Below are positions 16,754 through 24,866 of a stretch of 64,000 nt of DNA, piece after piece. Origin of the DNA: Parvibaculum sp035325945. GTDB lineage: Bacteria > Pseudomonadota > Alphaproteobacteria > Parvibaculales > Parvibaculaceae. A model generated the notes under the pieces. It saw only the letters and a program-made list of their open reading frames with translations. It did no database searches and was not told the DNA's origin. Position 1 is the first letter of the stretch. Each line of letters starts with the position of its first letter. Where the stretch lies: positions 1-64,000 of the forward strand of contig NZ_DAOKYX010000009.1 in NCBI RefSeq assembly GCF_035325945.1, given 5' to 3'. The position numbers and the translations under genes were made by a program.

Positions 16754-17554
16754 ATGGGACGGGTTCAGGGAAAGGTCGCAATCGTCACGGGCGCGGCCAA
16801 GGGGATAGGTGCCGCGAGCGCGAAGGCGCTGGCGCGCGAGGGTGCCAAGGTCGTTTGCAGCGATCTCGACGAAGCGGGCGGCGAGGCTGTCGCGGCCGAG
16901 ATCCAGCGCCTCGGCGGCGAGGCGATCTTCATGCGGCACGATGTCGTCGATGAGAGCCAGTGGGAGCAGGTGACGAAGCTTGCCGAGGACCGTTTCGGCG
17001 GGCTCAACATTCTCGTCAACAATGCCGGCATCGCGCCCGAAGGCGGGCCGATCGAGGACAAGACGCTCGAACAATGGCGTCATACGCTCGCCGTCGATCT
17101 CGACAGTGTCTTTCTCGGCTGCAAGCACGGCATCCGCACGATCAAGAAAACCACGGCGAAGGGCGGATCGGGCTCCATCATCAACATTTCCTCGATCCTC
17201 GGCCTTGTCGGCTCCGCCAATGCCAGCGACTACAATGCGGCGAAGGGCGGCGTGAGGCTTCTCAGCAAGGCGGCCGCTCTCGAATGCGCGGAGGCGGGCT
17301 ATCGCATCCGCGTCAATTCGGTGCATCCCGGCTATATCGACACGCCGATGGTGCGCGGCGTCGTCGACAGAGGCATGTCGGGCATGCCCGTCAGCGGCAA
17401 TGAGATGATCCAGTTCCTGACCATGCTGCACCCCATCGGCAGGCTCGGCGTCGCGGACGAGATCGCCAATACGGTGCTGTTTCTCGCGTCGGACGAGTCG
17501 TCCTTCATCACCGGCGCCGAACTCGTCGTCGATGGCGGTTATACGACGCGCTAG
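16754..17554 (+). CDS. Short-chain dehydrogenase/reductase
   Basis: A 266-residue classical SDR. TGAAKGIG (near 12-19), CSDLDEAGG (aspartate after beta-2, NAD type), NNAGIAPEGG and YNAAKGGV (catalytic Tyr/Lys) are present. The C-terminal ITGAELVVDGGYTTR is typical. A GCGGAGG ribosome-binding site precedes the ATG. The helix DKTLEQWRHTLAVDLDSVF supports a FabG-like or cyclohexanol/hydroxysteroid dehydrogenase-like enzyme. Substrate unknown. It faces the convergent small gene at 17562-17708. Confidence 0.86.
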   Translation: MGRVQGKVAIVTGAAKGIGAASAKALAREGAKVVCSDLDEAGGEAVAAEIQRLGGEAIFMRHDVVDESQWEQVTKLAEDRFGGLNILVNNAGIAPEGGPIEDKTLEQWRHTLAVDLDSVFLGCKHGIRTIKKTTAKGGSGSIINISSILGLVGSANASDYNAAKGGVRLLSKAAALECAEAGYRIRVNSVHPGYIDTPMVRGVVDRGMSGMPVSGNEMIQFLTMLHPIGRLGVADEIANTVLFLASDESSFITGAELVVDGGYTTR

Positions 17555-17561
17555 GTCGCGC

Positions 17562-17708
17562 TTATCGGGGGTGGGTGAACGCCGCCGTGATGGCGGGGGC
17601 GTTCGCTCCCTTGCCGTGTGCCGTCGAGCCATGGAGAAGCGCGAAGATCGCGCTCGCCGTGAGCAGGATCGTAAAAAGCGTCAGCCATTTGAACGAGCGA
17701 CGCGGCAT
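17562..17708 (-). CDS. Small exported or membrane-anchored protein, 48 residues
   Basis: A short gene not longer than 49 codons. It starts with ATG preceded by GAGGAAACGCGG, a good ribosome-binding site, and ends with TAA. The product begins MPRRSFKW, a basic N-region, followed by a hydrophobic stretch (about residues 9-26, LTLFTILLTASAIFALLH) and a polar tail of 22 residues. It looks like a single-pass membrane peptide or a signal peptide with a short mature part (cleavage possible after STAHG). No function can be assigned. Confidence 0.55.
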   Translation of the reverse strand: MPRRSFKWLTLFTILLTASAIFALLHGSTAHGKGANAPAITAAFTHPR

Positions 17709-17936
17709 CCGCGTTTCCTCGAAATGTTCCTGCGTGCCTGAAACATGGCATGGGCGCGCGCCTTCTCCAATCGGACGAAGCGACGCAGAAGCCGGACGAC
17801 GCCGCTTGCGTTCGCTTCCGCGTCCCGGCAGGCCCGATCATGGTTTGCGCGCGAACGCGCGAGCGGCTAAAACCTCGCTATGCGGGGCGCGTCCGTACGG
17901 GCTCGCCGGCGCAGGAAACGAGGATTGGAGACGGAC

Positions 17937-18149
17937 TTGGACAAGAACGAAATCAAGCGCATCGAAGCCTATCTGCGTGAGAAGTTCCGTCTTCCTTCGA
18001 TCACGGTCACGAAGCGGCCGCAAAAGGACGACTCCGCCGAGGTGAATATCGGCGATGAATTCATCGGCGTCATTTTCCGCGACGAAGAAGACGGCGAGGT
18101 TTCCTACGCCTTCCAGATGGCGATCCTCGACATCGACCTGCCCGATTGA
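17937..18149 (+). CDS. DUF3126 family protein
   Basis: A 70-residue protein of the DUF3126 family found across Hyphomicrobiales; function unknown. The start is a TTG at 17937 (MDKNEIKR), preceded by GGAGACGGAC, which gives the usual family length; the longer upstream frame would add an Arg-rich stretch not expected in the family. The sequence EIKRIEAYLREKF...ITVTKRPQKDDSAEV...EFIGVIFRDEEDGEVSY suggests a small alpha-beta domain. It is convergent with the next gene, with only three bases between the stops. Confidence 0.82.
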   Translation: MDKNEIKRIEAYLREKFRLPSITVTKRPQKDDSAEVNIGDEFIGVIFRDEEDGEVSYAFQMAILDIDLPD

Positions 18150-18152
18150 TCG

Positions 18153-18917
18153 TCAATCGGTAATCGTGCCTTCGAGGTCGCTGGGCAGGCCCGGCGCCTC
18201 GAACGAGGCCACGAGGCGGATCATGAGCTCATCGGTCCGCTGCCACTGGGCCAGATGCGCGCGCTTGTAGCGATAGGTGAGCGCGAGGTTCTGCGAAAGC
18301 AGAAGAGTGCGTGTGCAGTTCGGGCTGGCATTGAGTGCCGTCTGCCGCTCGCAGATGAGAAGCACAAGGCGCCCGTCGCTATTTTCGCCGACCAGCAAAT
18401 CCTGATCCCGATAGCCGGAATCCTGCCTGAAGCTGAACTTCTCGAGCCCCGTCGCATCCTTCTCGGGTTTCTCCGAGACGAGATATTTTGAATAGATTTC
18501 CTTCAGGCGGCGTTCGGCGGGCAGCAGGTTCTTCGCGCCGTGGAGCGTGAAATAGAGCGTCGCCGATTCCGCTGAATTGTCGGCAAATTCCTGATCGCGT
18601 TCCGGCGTATAGGGCGCGAAATCCGGCAGGAGCGTGTGCATCGAGATTTCGGATTGCGCCCCGCCGGTCCGCTGCGCGGGATAGCGCGTGTAATTTTCCG
18701 GAATGAGGAAGCGCGTGCCGCCGACCACCGCCTCGATGCGCCGGGTGAGAGCGCTTGCGCGCGGATCGCGGCCGAGGATCTCGGCGGGTGTGGGGCCGAA
18801 ATAGTAATAGAGGAAGACCGAGGACAGGGTCAGGACCGCAAGCGCGACCAGGACCGGAAGAATCCAGGCCGGACGTTCATGGACGAGTTCGCCGCCGGAT
18901 TGCTTCTGCCGTGCCAA
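18153..18917 (-). CDS. Uncharacterised membrane-anchored protein
   Basis: A 254-residue protein I do not recognise at family level. One transmembrane helix (about residues 18-40, PAWILPVLVALAVLTLSSVFLYYYF) follows a short cytoplasmic stretch, so the rest is likely periplasmic. The region 45-110 contains TRRIEAVVGGTRFLIPENY and MHTLLPDFAPYTPE; two cysteines near residues 196 and 205 (LICERQ, SPNCTRT) could pair. Similar proteins appear to occur in related alphaproteobacteria. Its stop is three bases from the DUF3126 stop. Confidence 0.7.
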   Translation of the reverse strand: MARQKQSGGELVHERPAWILPVLVALAVLTLSSVFLYYYFGPTPAEILGRDPRASALTRRIEAVVGGTRFLIPENYTRYPAQRTGGAQSEISMHTLLPDFAPYTPERDQEFADNSAESATLYFTLHGAKNLLPAERRLKEIYSKYLVSEKPEKDATGLEKFSFRQDSGYRDQDLLVGENSDGRLVLLICERQTALNASPNCTRTLLLSQNLALTYRYKRAHLAQWQRTDELMIRLVASFEAPGLPSDLEGTITD

Positions 18918-19260
18918 TCGCTCTCACTCCCCCGTTTCGGATGCATCTTAGCGGCGCGCTCGGACACCGCAATCGGGGCGCCGCGATCAGGCCCCCGCCG
19001 ATGTTTCGCGCTGGCACAGAAGGGCGGCGCAATCCGGCACGAGCGGCGCGGGGCGCGCCTGTGGCGGCCTGCCGGATACCTGGCTAATAGCTTGAAATAT
19101 ATAAAAAATTCCTTGCCCGGAACTTGCCCCCGCGCCGGTGGTACGGGCCTTGCGAAATTGGTGGCATGGCGTTCGGAGGGAACGCATTGCGACATTCGGC
19201 GCGCATTCATCTGTGCAGATTCGAGTGGCGTGGCGCGACAAGGTTTGCATGGGGCTATCG
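18918..19260. other. Intergenic region with AT-rich promoter-like core
   Basis: No gene is convincing in this 343-base stretch between divergent genes. An AT-rich block near 19090-19112 (TTGAAATATATAAAAAATTCC) is the best promoter candidate and stands out from the GC-rich surroundings. Confidence 0.4.
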
Positions 19261-19572
19261 ATGTCAGATTGGTTGGCGTTCTTCTTTTCTGTGGCTACGG
19301 GCTTCGTCGCGGCGGGCCTGACGGGTAGCTTCTACCGTCTGGTCACGCGCAAGCCGCCGAGCTTTCAGGTCTGGTCCGACAGCCTGTTCGGTCAGATCGG
19401 GGGGGTAGTGACGCTCGTATTCGCCGGTCCCAACGTCATTCTGCGCAATGCGCTGCGCGCCCAGGTTTTCGAACATCGCCCTCCGGCCTGGCTTCTGCTT
19501 TCCGCCCTGATCGCGATGATGTGGAGCTTCCTGTCCGGTGTCTTTCTGCTCAGCATCATCCTCGCGAGCTGA
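19261..19572 (+). CDS. Small three-helix membrane protein
   Basis: A 103-residue hydrophobic protein beginning MSDWLAFFFSVATG. Three or four membrane segments are likely: about 5-25, 43-65 and 75-100. Between the first two lies a basic stretch FYRLVTRKPPSFQVW. The ATG at 19261 is chosen as the start because membrane segment one then begins at once; an ATG at 19249 in frame (MGLSMSDW) is also possible. Conserved unknown by appearance, perhaps restricted to alphaproteobacteria. Its 3' end overlaps the convergent next gene by 17 bases. Confidence 0.6.
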   Translation: MSDWLAFFFSVATGFVAAGLTGSFYRLVTRKPPSFQVWSDSLFGQIGGVVTLVFAGPNVILRNALRAQVFEHRPPAWLLLSALIAMMWSFLSGVFLLSIILAS

Positions 19573-20620
19573 CGCTTCGCGCCCGGAACCGGCGGCGAAG
19601 CGAGCCAAGGAACGCGGCTCCCACGGCCGCGGCCAGCGCCCAGCCCCAGCCAAGTGCCCAGAGGATCAGGTTTGCGACCGTCTTGAAGGCGCGCAGGCTG
19701 GTCTTGCCGGTAAGTTCCGCGATGCCGCGTGTCTTCGTACCGAGCTTGCCGCTCATCTTCGTCACATTGGCGAGATCGTCGGTCGTCTCCACGAATTTCA
19801 TGAGACGCACGGTCTCGGCCGGACCGATCGTCTTTTCGAGCGCGGCGACATTGCCCAGCACCGGAGAAAGTTTGGCCATGGAAACGCCGTTCGCATAGTC
19901 GGCGATGGCGTGGCGCGTCGCGGCGCTGTCTGCGAGATCGACGCTTCTCAGCGTGCCGCGCAGCTTTTCAAAATTCACCGCTTCAGAGACGAGACGCCCC
20001 AGGTCGCGTGTGAAGCGCGCCGTCAGCGTTCCGGCTTTCCGGGCGACCTTGAGCAGCGAAACGCCGATGCGGGCCGGGATGGCGCTGCCGCCGGTCGCCA
20101 CCGTCGCGGCGGTCGCGGTGAGGCCGACGACGGAAAGCCCGAGCACGAGCCGGGAATATTCCTCGCCATTGCCGAGCTTCGTACCCTCGACCCCGATGTC
20201 GCGCAGATCGCCGACGACGGTGAGATCGGAGGTGATCGCGCCCATGAAGGAAGCCGTGTCGCCGCCCTCGCCGGTGATGAAGCCTTCAAAGAAGCTGCCA
20301 GTGTTGCGAAGCGCCGTGCGGCCGGGCGCCTTTTCGCGGGCGAGCCGCGCCGCCGTGCCCGCTTCGATGGCCGAGCCCATGTAATCCGCGATGTCGGCAT
20401 ACATGACCGCATCGTCGAAGGCGCCCTCGTCGAGCGCCTTGTCGATACGCCGGCTCAGGTCCGATCCGCTCGTCGTCTGAGCCAGTTCCGCCTTGATAAA
20501 GGGGTCGGCCGGGATGAGGTCGTCGGAGACATAGCCGTCGAGAACGCCATTCTGATAGGCCAGCATGAAGAGAACCGGCACCAGCAGAATGAAGATCAGG
20601 ACGTCGAGAAAAAGCCTCAT
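19556..20620 (-). CDS. Uncharacterised envelope protein with N- and C-terminal membrane helices
   Basis: A 354-residue protein that I cannot name. It opens with a membrane helix (MRLFLDVLIFILLVPVLFMLAYQ, residues 1-23), followed by a long soluble region and a hydrophobic middle (about 165-190, LVLGLSVVGLTATAATVATGG). It ends with a Trp-rich helix ANLILWALGWGWALAAAVGAAFL and an Arg-rich tail. Both ends are probably in the membrane with the 300-residue middle in the periplasm. The ATG at 20620 follows GGGAGCG and is preferred to more distal in-frame starts, which would place a charged stretch before the helix. Confidence 0.62.
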   Translation of the reverse strand: MRLFLDVLIFILLVPVLFMLAYQNGVLDGYVSDDLIPADPFIKAELAQTTSGSDLSRRIDKALDEGAFDDAVMYADIADYMGSAIEAGTAARLAREKAPGRTALRNTGSFFEGFITGEGGDTASFMGAITSDLTVVGDLRDIGVEGTKLGNGEEYSRLVLGLSVVGLTATAATVATGGSAIPARIGVSLLKVARKAGTLTARFTRDLGRLVSEAVNFEKLRGTLRSVDLADSAATRHAIADYANGVSMAKLSPVLGNVAALEKTIGPAETVRLMKFVETTDDLANVTKMSGKLGTKTRGIAELTGKTSLRAFKTVANLILWALGWGWALAAAVGAAFLGSLRRRFRARSVSSRG

Positions 20621-20778
20621 GCGATTGCGCTCCCAGCCTTCGGATCGGCGCCAAGCTTCGGATATAGCGGGGCCGCGCGCAACCTTCCGCTGCGTCCGCC
20701 GTGCGCAGTCTCGTCTCCCGGCCCGGCGCGTGGCATAGTCCGCGGCAAGATGAACCAACAGGATCGAGGTAAAAACGC

Positions 20779-21309
20779 ATGGCGATTTATGCTCTGGGCG
20801 GCGTCAGGCCCCAACTGCCGGCGGAGGGCGACTACTGGGTCGCGCCCAATGCGCAGGTCATGGGCAATGTCAGGCTCGAACGCAATGCGAGCGTCTGGTT
20901 CGGCGCGGTGCTTCGCGGCGACAACGAGCTGATTACCGTTGGCGAGAACTCGAACGTGCAGGACGGCTCCGTTCTCCACACCGATCCGGGCTCGCCCCTG
21001 ACGATCGGCGCCAATGTCACGATCGGCCACATGGTCATGCTTCATGGCTGCACCATCGGCGATGGCAGCCTCGTCGGCATCGGCAGTATCATCCTCAACA
21101 ATACGAGGATCGGGAAGAACTGCCTGATCGGCGCCAACACGCTGATCGCCGAGGGCAAGGAGATCCCGGACAATTCGATGGTTCTGGGGGCGCCCGGCAG
21201 GGTCATCAGGACACTGACGGATGAGCAGGCGGCGGCGCTCAGGCTTTCGGCGGATCACTATGTCCAGAACTGGAAGCGCTATGCGCGCGAAATGACGCCG
21301 ATCGGCTGA
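20779..21309 (+). CDS. Gamma-carbonic anhydrase family protein
   Basis: A 176-residue left-handed beta-helix protein of the YrdA/CaiE/PaaY gamma-carbonic anhydrase group. Hexapeptide repeats run from about residue 10 to 140, with a C-terminal helix. The metal histidines are visible in DGSVLHTDPG (near 67) and IGHMVMLHGC (near 84 and 89). GAGGT precedes the start. Members hydrate CO2 or act on CoA thioesters; the crotonase gene 30 bases downstream makes a PaaY-like thioesterase role possible but unproven. Confidence 0.88.
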   Translation: MAIYALGGVRPQLPAEGDYWVAPNAQVMGNVRLERNASVWFGAVLRGDNELITVGENSNVQDGSVLHTDPGSPLTIGANVTIGHMVMLHGCTIGDGSLVGIGSIILNNTRIGKNCLIGANTLIAEGKEIPDNSMVLGAPGRVIRTLTDEQAAALRLSADHYVQNWKRYAREMTPIG

Positions 21310-21338
21310 ACGAAAAACAAAGAACAGGGATGAATGCC

Positions 21339-22154
21339 ATGAGCAACGCAGAGAAGGCCGCGGCGCGGCCGCAGGAAGTGCTCTATGAGGTATCGGAGCA
21401 TATCGCGACCATCACGCTCAATGCGCCGGAACGCATGAACACGATTTCCGGCCCCATGCTCGACCAGTTGACCGCGCGCCTCATCGAGGCCAATGCGGAC
21501 AAGGATGTACGGGTCGTGATCCTTACCGGCGCCGGCCGCGCCTTCTGCGCCGGGCTCGATCTGCGCGCGCAGGCGCAGGGCTCGGGCCTGCTGAGCGGCG
21601 GTATCACCTCGACGACGCTCGATCTCAGAAACACGCCGCCGACCGTGCTCCATGAAATGGAAAAGCCGACCATCTGCGCGCTCAATGGCGGCGCGGCCGG
21701 CTATGGCATGGACACGGCGCTTGGCTGCGATATCCGCATCATGGCGAAATCGGCCAAGCTTGCGGCGGCCTTCTGCAAGCGCGGGCTCGTGCCGGAATCG
21801 GGCGGCACATGGTTTCTGCCGCGCCTGATAGGCTGGGAGAAGGCGGCGAAGCTCATCTTCACCGGGCGCACGCTCAATGCGGAGGAGAGCGTCGAATGGG
21901 GGCTCGCCTCTGAAGTCGTGGCCGATGAGGAGCTGATGCCGCGCGCCCGCGCGCTTGCCCGCGAGATCGCGGCGAACGCGCCGCTCGCCATCCAGGCTGC
22001 GAAGCGCATGATGCGCATGGGTCTTAACGAACCTTTCCCGGAACATGTGCATCATGTCTTCCTTCAGCTTCTGCCGCTGATGCGGACGGAGGACGTGAAG
22101 GAAGGCATGAAGGCGTTCGTGGAGAAGCGCGAGCCCAATTTCGTGGGCAGGTGA
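21339..22154 (+). CDS. Crotonase-family enoyl-CoA hydratase/isomerase
   Basis: A 271-residue crotonase. The oxyanion elements FCAGLDLRAQ and GGAAGYGMDTALGCDI are present. The first hydratase glutamate is replaced by Asp and the second region reads CKRGLVPESGGTWFLPR, the arrangement seen in PaaG-like isomerases that use an acidic residue in the VPE/VPD motif. The ATG at 21339 lies nine bases after CAGGGA and is preferred to that at 21330. It is probably co-transcribed with the gamma-carbonic anhydrase gene. An isomerase role on unsaturated acyl-CoA is the best guess. Confidence 0.84.
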   Translation: MSNAEKAAARPQEVLYEVSEHIATITLNAPERMNTISGPMLDQLTARLIEANADKDVRVVILTGAGRAFCAGLDLRAQAQGSGLLSGGITSTTLDLRNTPPTVLHEMEKPTICALNGGAAGYGMDTALGCDIRIMAKSAKLAAAFCKRGLVPESGGTWFLPRLIGWEKAAKLIFTGRTLNAEESVEWGLASEVVADEELMPRARALAREIAANAPLAIQAAKRMMRMGLNEPFPEHVHHVFLQLLPLMRTEDVKEGMKAFVEKREPNFVGR

Positions 22155-22207
22155 GCGCGGGCGTTCGAGCCTTTCCGGTGAAGGCGGGGGTGGGGTGACC
22201 TAGGGCG

Positions 22208-23338
22208 ATGAGGTTCGTTGCGCTGCTGCCGTTCAAGGCGGGTCGTGTTGACCGGCGCGTGGCCATGCGCGGCGAGCCGGCTGCAGCCTTGCGGCTTGCA
22301 CTCTTTCTGGTGGGTCTCATCGCCGCCTTCATCCTGCTTGCGGGCGCGCGTGGCGCCATGGCCGCGAGCTTCAGCGGCAATTTCAACGGCATTGCGACGG
22401 CTGCAGGCATGACGCTCAGCCTTCAGGAGACGGGCGCGCGCGTCGTCGGGCGGCTGAGCGTGCCTGGCGGCAGGAACTATGCCCTCAATGGCGAGCGGAC
22501 GGAGAAGGGCGTTCAGGGCACGCTCCGGCTCGGTGGTTCGGCGGCGGGGGTCGCGTTTTTCCGCATGGAGGAGCGACCGCTCGGCGTACAGTTCCTGTTC
22601 ATGCCGGCGCGCGCCGATGGCAGGGCGAGCCTCGATGAGGCGCGCGAATATTCCTTCATGAAGCAGGGCGTGGCCGCGCCTCCGCCGAGCCGCTACCTCG
22701 CAGCGCCCGGCCCGGAGGAGAAGGTCGGCATAGTGCGTTTTGTCGATGAGTACAGGCTCTGGTCGCCGCGCGACGTGGCGCGCATCTATGCCTCGCTCGA
22801 TGAGCGCAGCCAGGGCCTCGTTCAGCTCTACGATCATGCCTCGGCCGATATTCTGTGGCGGGTCTGCGCCGCGTCACTGGAAGGCGAAGCCGTGCCTGAT
22901 GAAGTGATGCACGAGCTACTAGACCGTCAGCAGACGGATTGCGCCTCACTCATGCCGCTCGCGGAAGCGGCGCGGAAGGGCGGGCTCTTTCACGAGTTCG
23001 AGCGCCGGGCGCGATTTCAGTTCGAGATCGTCCGGGAGACGGTTCTGTGCAATCGCGGCGAGTCGACGCCCGAGAAATGCGCCGATGTGAGCGCGCTCGG
23101 CGCGCCGATGATCGTTCACTGGCGCGATGCCTCGTCGATCATGCGCGAGCTTGCGGGGCTTTCCCGCCGCGCGCCGGACGATATGCCGGACGCGGAGCGG
23201 ATGGCGGCGGAGCGGCCTTCCTTGCGCGCCACGATCGTCGATGTGCAGGAGGCAGGCACGAAGACCCTGGCGCTGAAGGCCTTCTTGGCGGCGAAGCGGC
23301 GCGGGGTCCGGCTTCCGCTGCCGAACCCTCGCGGCTAG
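22208..23338 (+). CDS. Uncharacterised exported protein
   Basis: A 376-residue protein with an N-terminal hydrophobic stretch (about residues 27-52, ALRLALFLVGLIAAFILLAGARGAMA) ending in an AMA-type cleavage site, so it is probably periplasmic. Residues 54-140 look like beta strands (FSGNFNGIATAAGMTLSLQE...). A helical region 170-330 contains four cysteines (CAASLEG, DCAS, LCNRG, KCADV), which could form two disulfides. Start choice is uncertain; an ATG at 22265 would also retain the signal. No family recognised. Confidence 0.62.
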   Translation: MRFVALLPFKAGRVDRRVAMRGEPAAALRLALFLVGLIAAFILLAGARGAMAASFSGNFNGIATAAGMTLSLQETGARVVGRLSVPGGRNYALNGERTEKGVQGTLRLGGSAAGVAFFRMEERPLGVQFLFMPARADGRASLDEAREYSFMKQGVAAPPPSRYLAAPGPEEKVGIVRFVDEYRLWSPRDVARIYASLDERSQGLVQLYDHASADILWRVCAASLEGEAVPDEVMHELLDRQQTDCASLMPLAEAARKGGLFHEFERRARFQFEIVRETVLCNRGESTPEKCADVSALGAPMIVHWRDASSIMRELAGLSRRAPDDMPDAERMAAERPSLRATIVDVQEAGTKTLALKAFLAAKRRGVRLPLPNPRG

Positions 23339-23354
23339 GCGCTGGGAACGCCGG

Positions 23355-23780
23355 TCAGTTGATGCCGACCAGCTCGATCGCGAAGGTCAGATCCTCGCCC
23401 GCAAGCGGGTGATTTGCATCGAGCCGGGCCATCTCGTCCGTGAGGCTCGTCACCACCAGCGCGATTTCACGGCCATCGCCATTGCTCGCCGTCAGCCGCA
23501 TGCCGAGAAAAAGTTCAAGCTCCGGGGGAAGCTGCGAGCGGGGAACGTCCTGCGCAAGGCGCGGATCGCGCTCGCCATAGGCTTCGGCGCTCGGGATCGT
23601 GAAGGTCTTGGACTGGCCGATCTCCATTCCGACGACCGCATGCTCGAAACCGGGAATGACCGCCGCGCCGCCGATGACGAATTCGATCGGGCCGCCGTCC
23701 GCGCTCGAGTCGAAAACCGAGCCATCGCTCAGCGTGCCGGTGTAATGCACCCGAACGGTATCTCCGTTGCCTGCTGCCAC
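23355..23780 (-). CDS. FKBP-type peptidyl-prolyl isomerase, SlyD-like
   Basis: A 141-residue folding catalyst. The FKBP strands and the flap insert typical of SlyD are visible: VRVHYTGTLSDGSVFDSS (9-26), PIEFVIGGAAVIPGFEHAVVGM, then the insert GERDPRLAQDVPRSQLP and DEMARLDANHPLAGEDL. The His-rich metal tail of E. coli SlyD is absent, as in many relatives. The GTG at 23780 preceded by AGAAAGG gives the normal family length. Probably cytoplasmic. Confidence 0.87.
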   Translation of the reverse strand: MAAGNGDTVRVHYTGTLSDGSVFDSSADGGPIEFVIGGAAVIPGFEHAVVGMEIGQSKTFTIPSAEAYGERDPRLAQDVPRSQLPPELELFLGMRLTASNGDGREIALVVTSLTDEMARLDANHPLAGEDLTFAIELVGIN

Positions 23781-23859
23781 GGGACAATGCCTTTCTGCGC
23801 CTGGAGCCGGACTTGCTGCGCATTGCAAGAGGCAGCACCGCGCGCGGTTCGTTTGAAAC

Positions 23860-23891
23860 AAAAAAGGCCTTCAGAAGTATCTCCGAAGACC
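23860..23891 (-). terminator. Rho-independent terminator after the GYF/SinR-like gene
   Basis: On the minus strand GGTCTTC pairs with GAAGGCC (one G-U) around a 12-base loop, followed by six T. It lies about 75 bases after the stop codon of the gene at 23965-24654. Confidence 0.65.
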
Positions 23892-23964
23892 CGTAGCTCA
23901 TGGCGCGAAGCCTATCACCCTTTTCGGGATGCCGTCACCCTCGCAGCAGTGCTCGCCTGCGATG

Positions 23965-24654
23965 TCAGAAAGGACGGCGCCACACGCGGCGAATCTTCGC
24001 GTCGGTCTCTGGGCCGAAATTGCACCAGGCTGTGCGGTCGCGCGTCGCATCGACGATGAACATGCTGTCGGTCTTGCCGATATGCTGGCTGAGATCGTTC
24101 AGCAGGCCGGCCGCCGTGCCGTTGGTGTTCACGCACCAGACATTCGGCGCGAGCTTGTAGGCAGGTCCGAGCGACATGATCGCCTGCTCGAGCGCGCCCG
24201 CATAGCGCGCCTTGATGTCCATGACGACGATGAAATTCGATGTTTCCGGCTGGCGGCGGCGGTCGATCTGTCCCTTGGAGGAGCCGTAGGCGGGGCGGCT
24301 CTGCGGCCGCGTGGCGTCGTTGGTCTCGTTGGCGGCGGGCTGCTCGCTGGCGGGCGCGGCGGCGGAGGCGTCGGCGGCGTCGGAAACAGGGGCGGGAGAC
24401 TGCATCTCCGCGAAGATATCCGCGAAGGCGGGGATGGAAGCGGCATGTTGCCAGTCTTCGGCGCCGGGAGCAGAGCCCTCGGGCGCGATCACGCTTTGTG
24501 CGATGACGCGGCCCTCGGCGATATAGCTCTTCATCGCCTCGAAGGTGTAGGGGCCATATATGCGGTCTGCATATTTCAGGAGCCAGCGTTCGCCGCCGGG
24601 CGTGGTCCTTGCTGCTCCAGCACTGGAATACTTTTCAGGTCCAGCCATTGCCAT
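23965..24654 (-). CDS. GYF_2 domain fused to a Cas2/SinR-like ferredoxin-fold domain
   Basis: A 229-residue two-domain protein. Residues about 20-75 match the GYF_2 module (WLLKYADRIYGPYTFEAMKSYI...VIAPEGS...W), thought to bind proline-rich or other peptides. A low-complexity Ala/Ser/Pro linker (about 85-130) follows. Residues about 140-229 (NFIVVMDIK, AIMSLGPAYKLAPNVWCVNT, DSMFIVDATRDRTAWCNFG) have the strand-helix pattern of SinR/Cas2-like ferredoxin folds. The GYF assignment is fairly firm, the second inferred. No CRISPR genes are near. ATG 24654 or 24648 could be the start; a terminator follows. Confidence 0.65.
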   Translation of the reverse strand: MAMAGPEKYSSAGAARTTPGGERWLLKYADRIYGPYTFEAMKSYIAEGRVIAQSVIAPEGSAPGAEDWQHAASIPAFADIFAEMQSPAPVSDAADASAAAPASEQPAANETNDATRPQSRPAYGSSKGQIDRRRQPETSNFIVVMDIKARYAGALEQAIMSLGPAYKLAPNVWCVNTNGTAAGLLNDLSQHIGKTDSMFIVDATRDRTAWCNFGPETDAKIRRVWRRPF

Positions 24655-24866
24655 CCATGAACTTGCTTCATCGTCCGGCTCTATACGCCGACGCGAATCG
24701 GCACAGCCCAGTGTGGGACACTTTTTCAGCTTGACCAATAAGACGTTCTCGTTAACGCGACGTCAACAGCGCGATGCTTGCCGCCTCCTGTCCGAGCGGG
24801 CAAAGTCGCCCGCGAATGGTGGCCCGCGCCTGCGATGCGTGGGCCGGCGACAGAATGGGGAAGCGT

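Noticed and set aside
23965..24654. A genuine CRISPR Cas2 gene
   Set aside because: The similarity is limited to the ferredoxin-fold pattern, the protein carries an N-terminal GYF domain, and no cas1 or repeat array is in the window.
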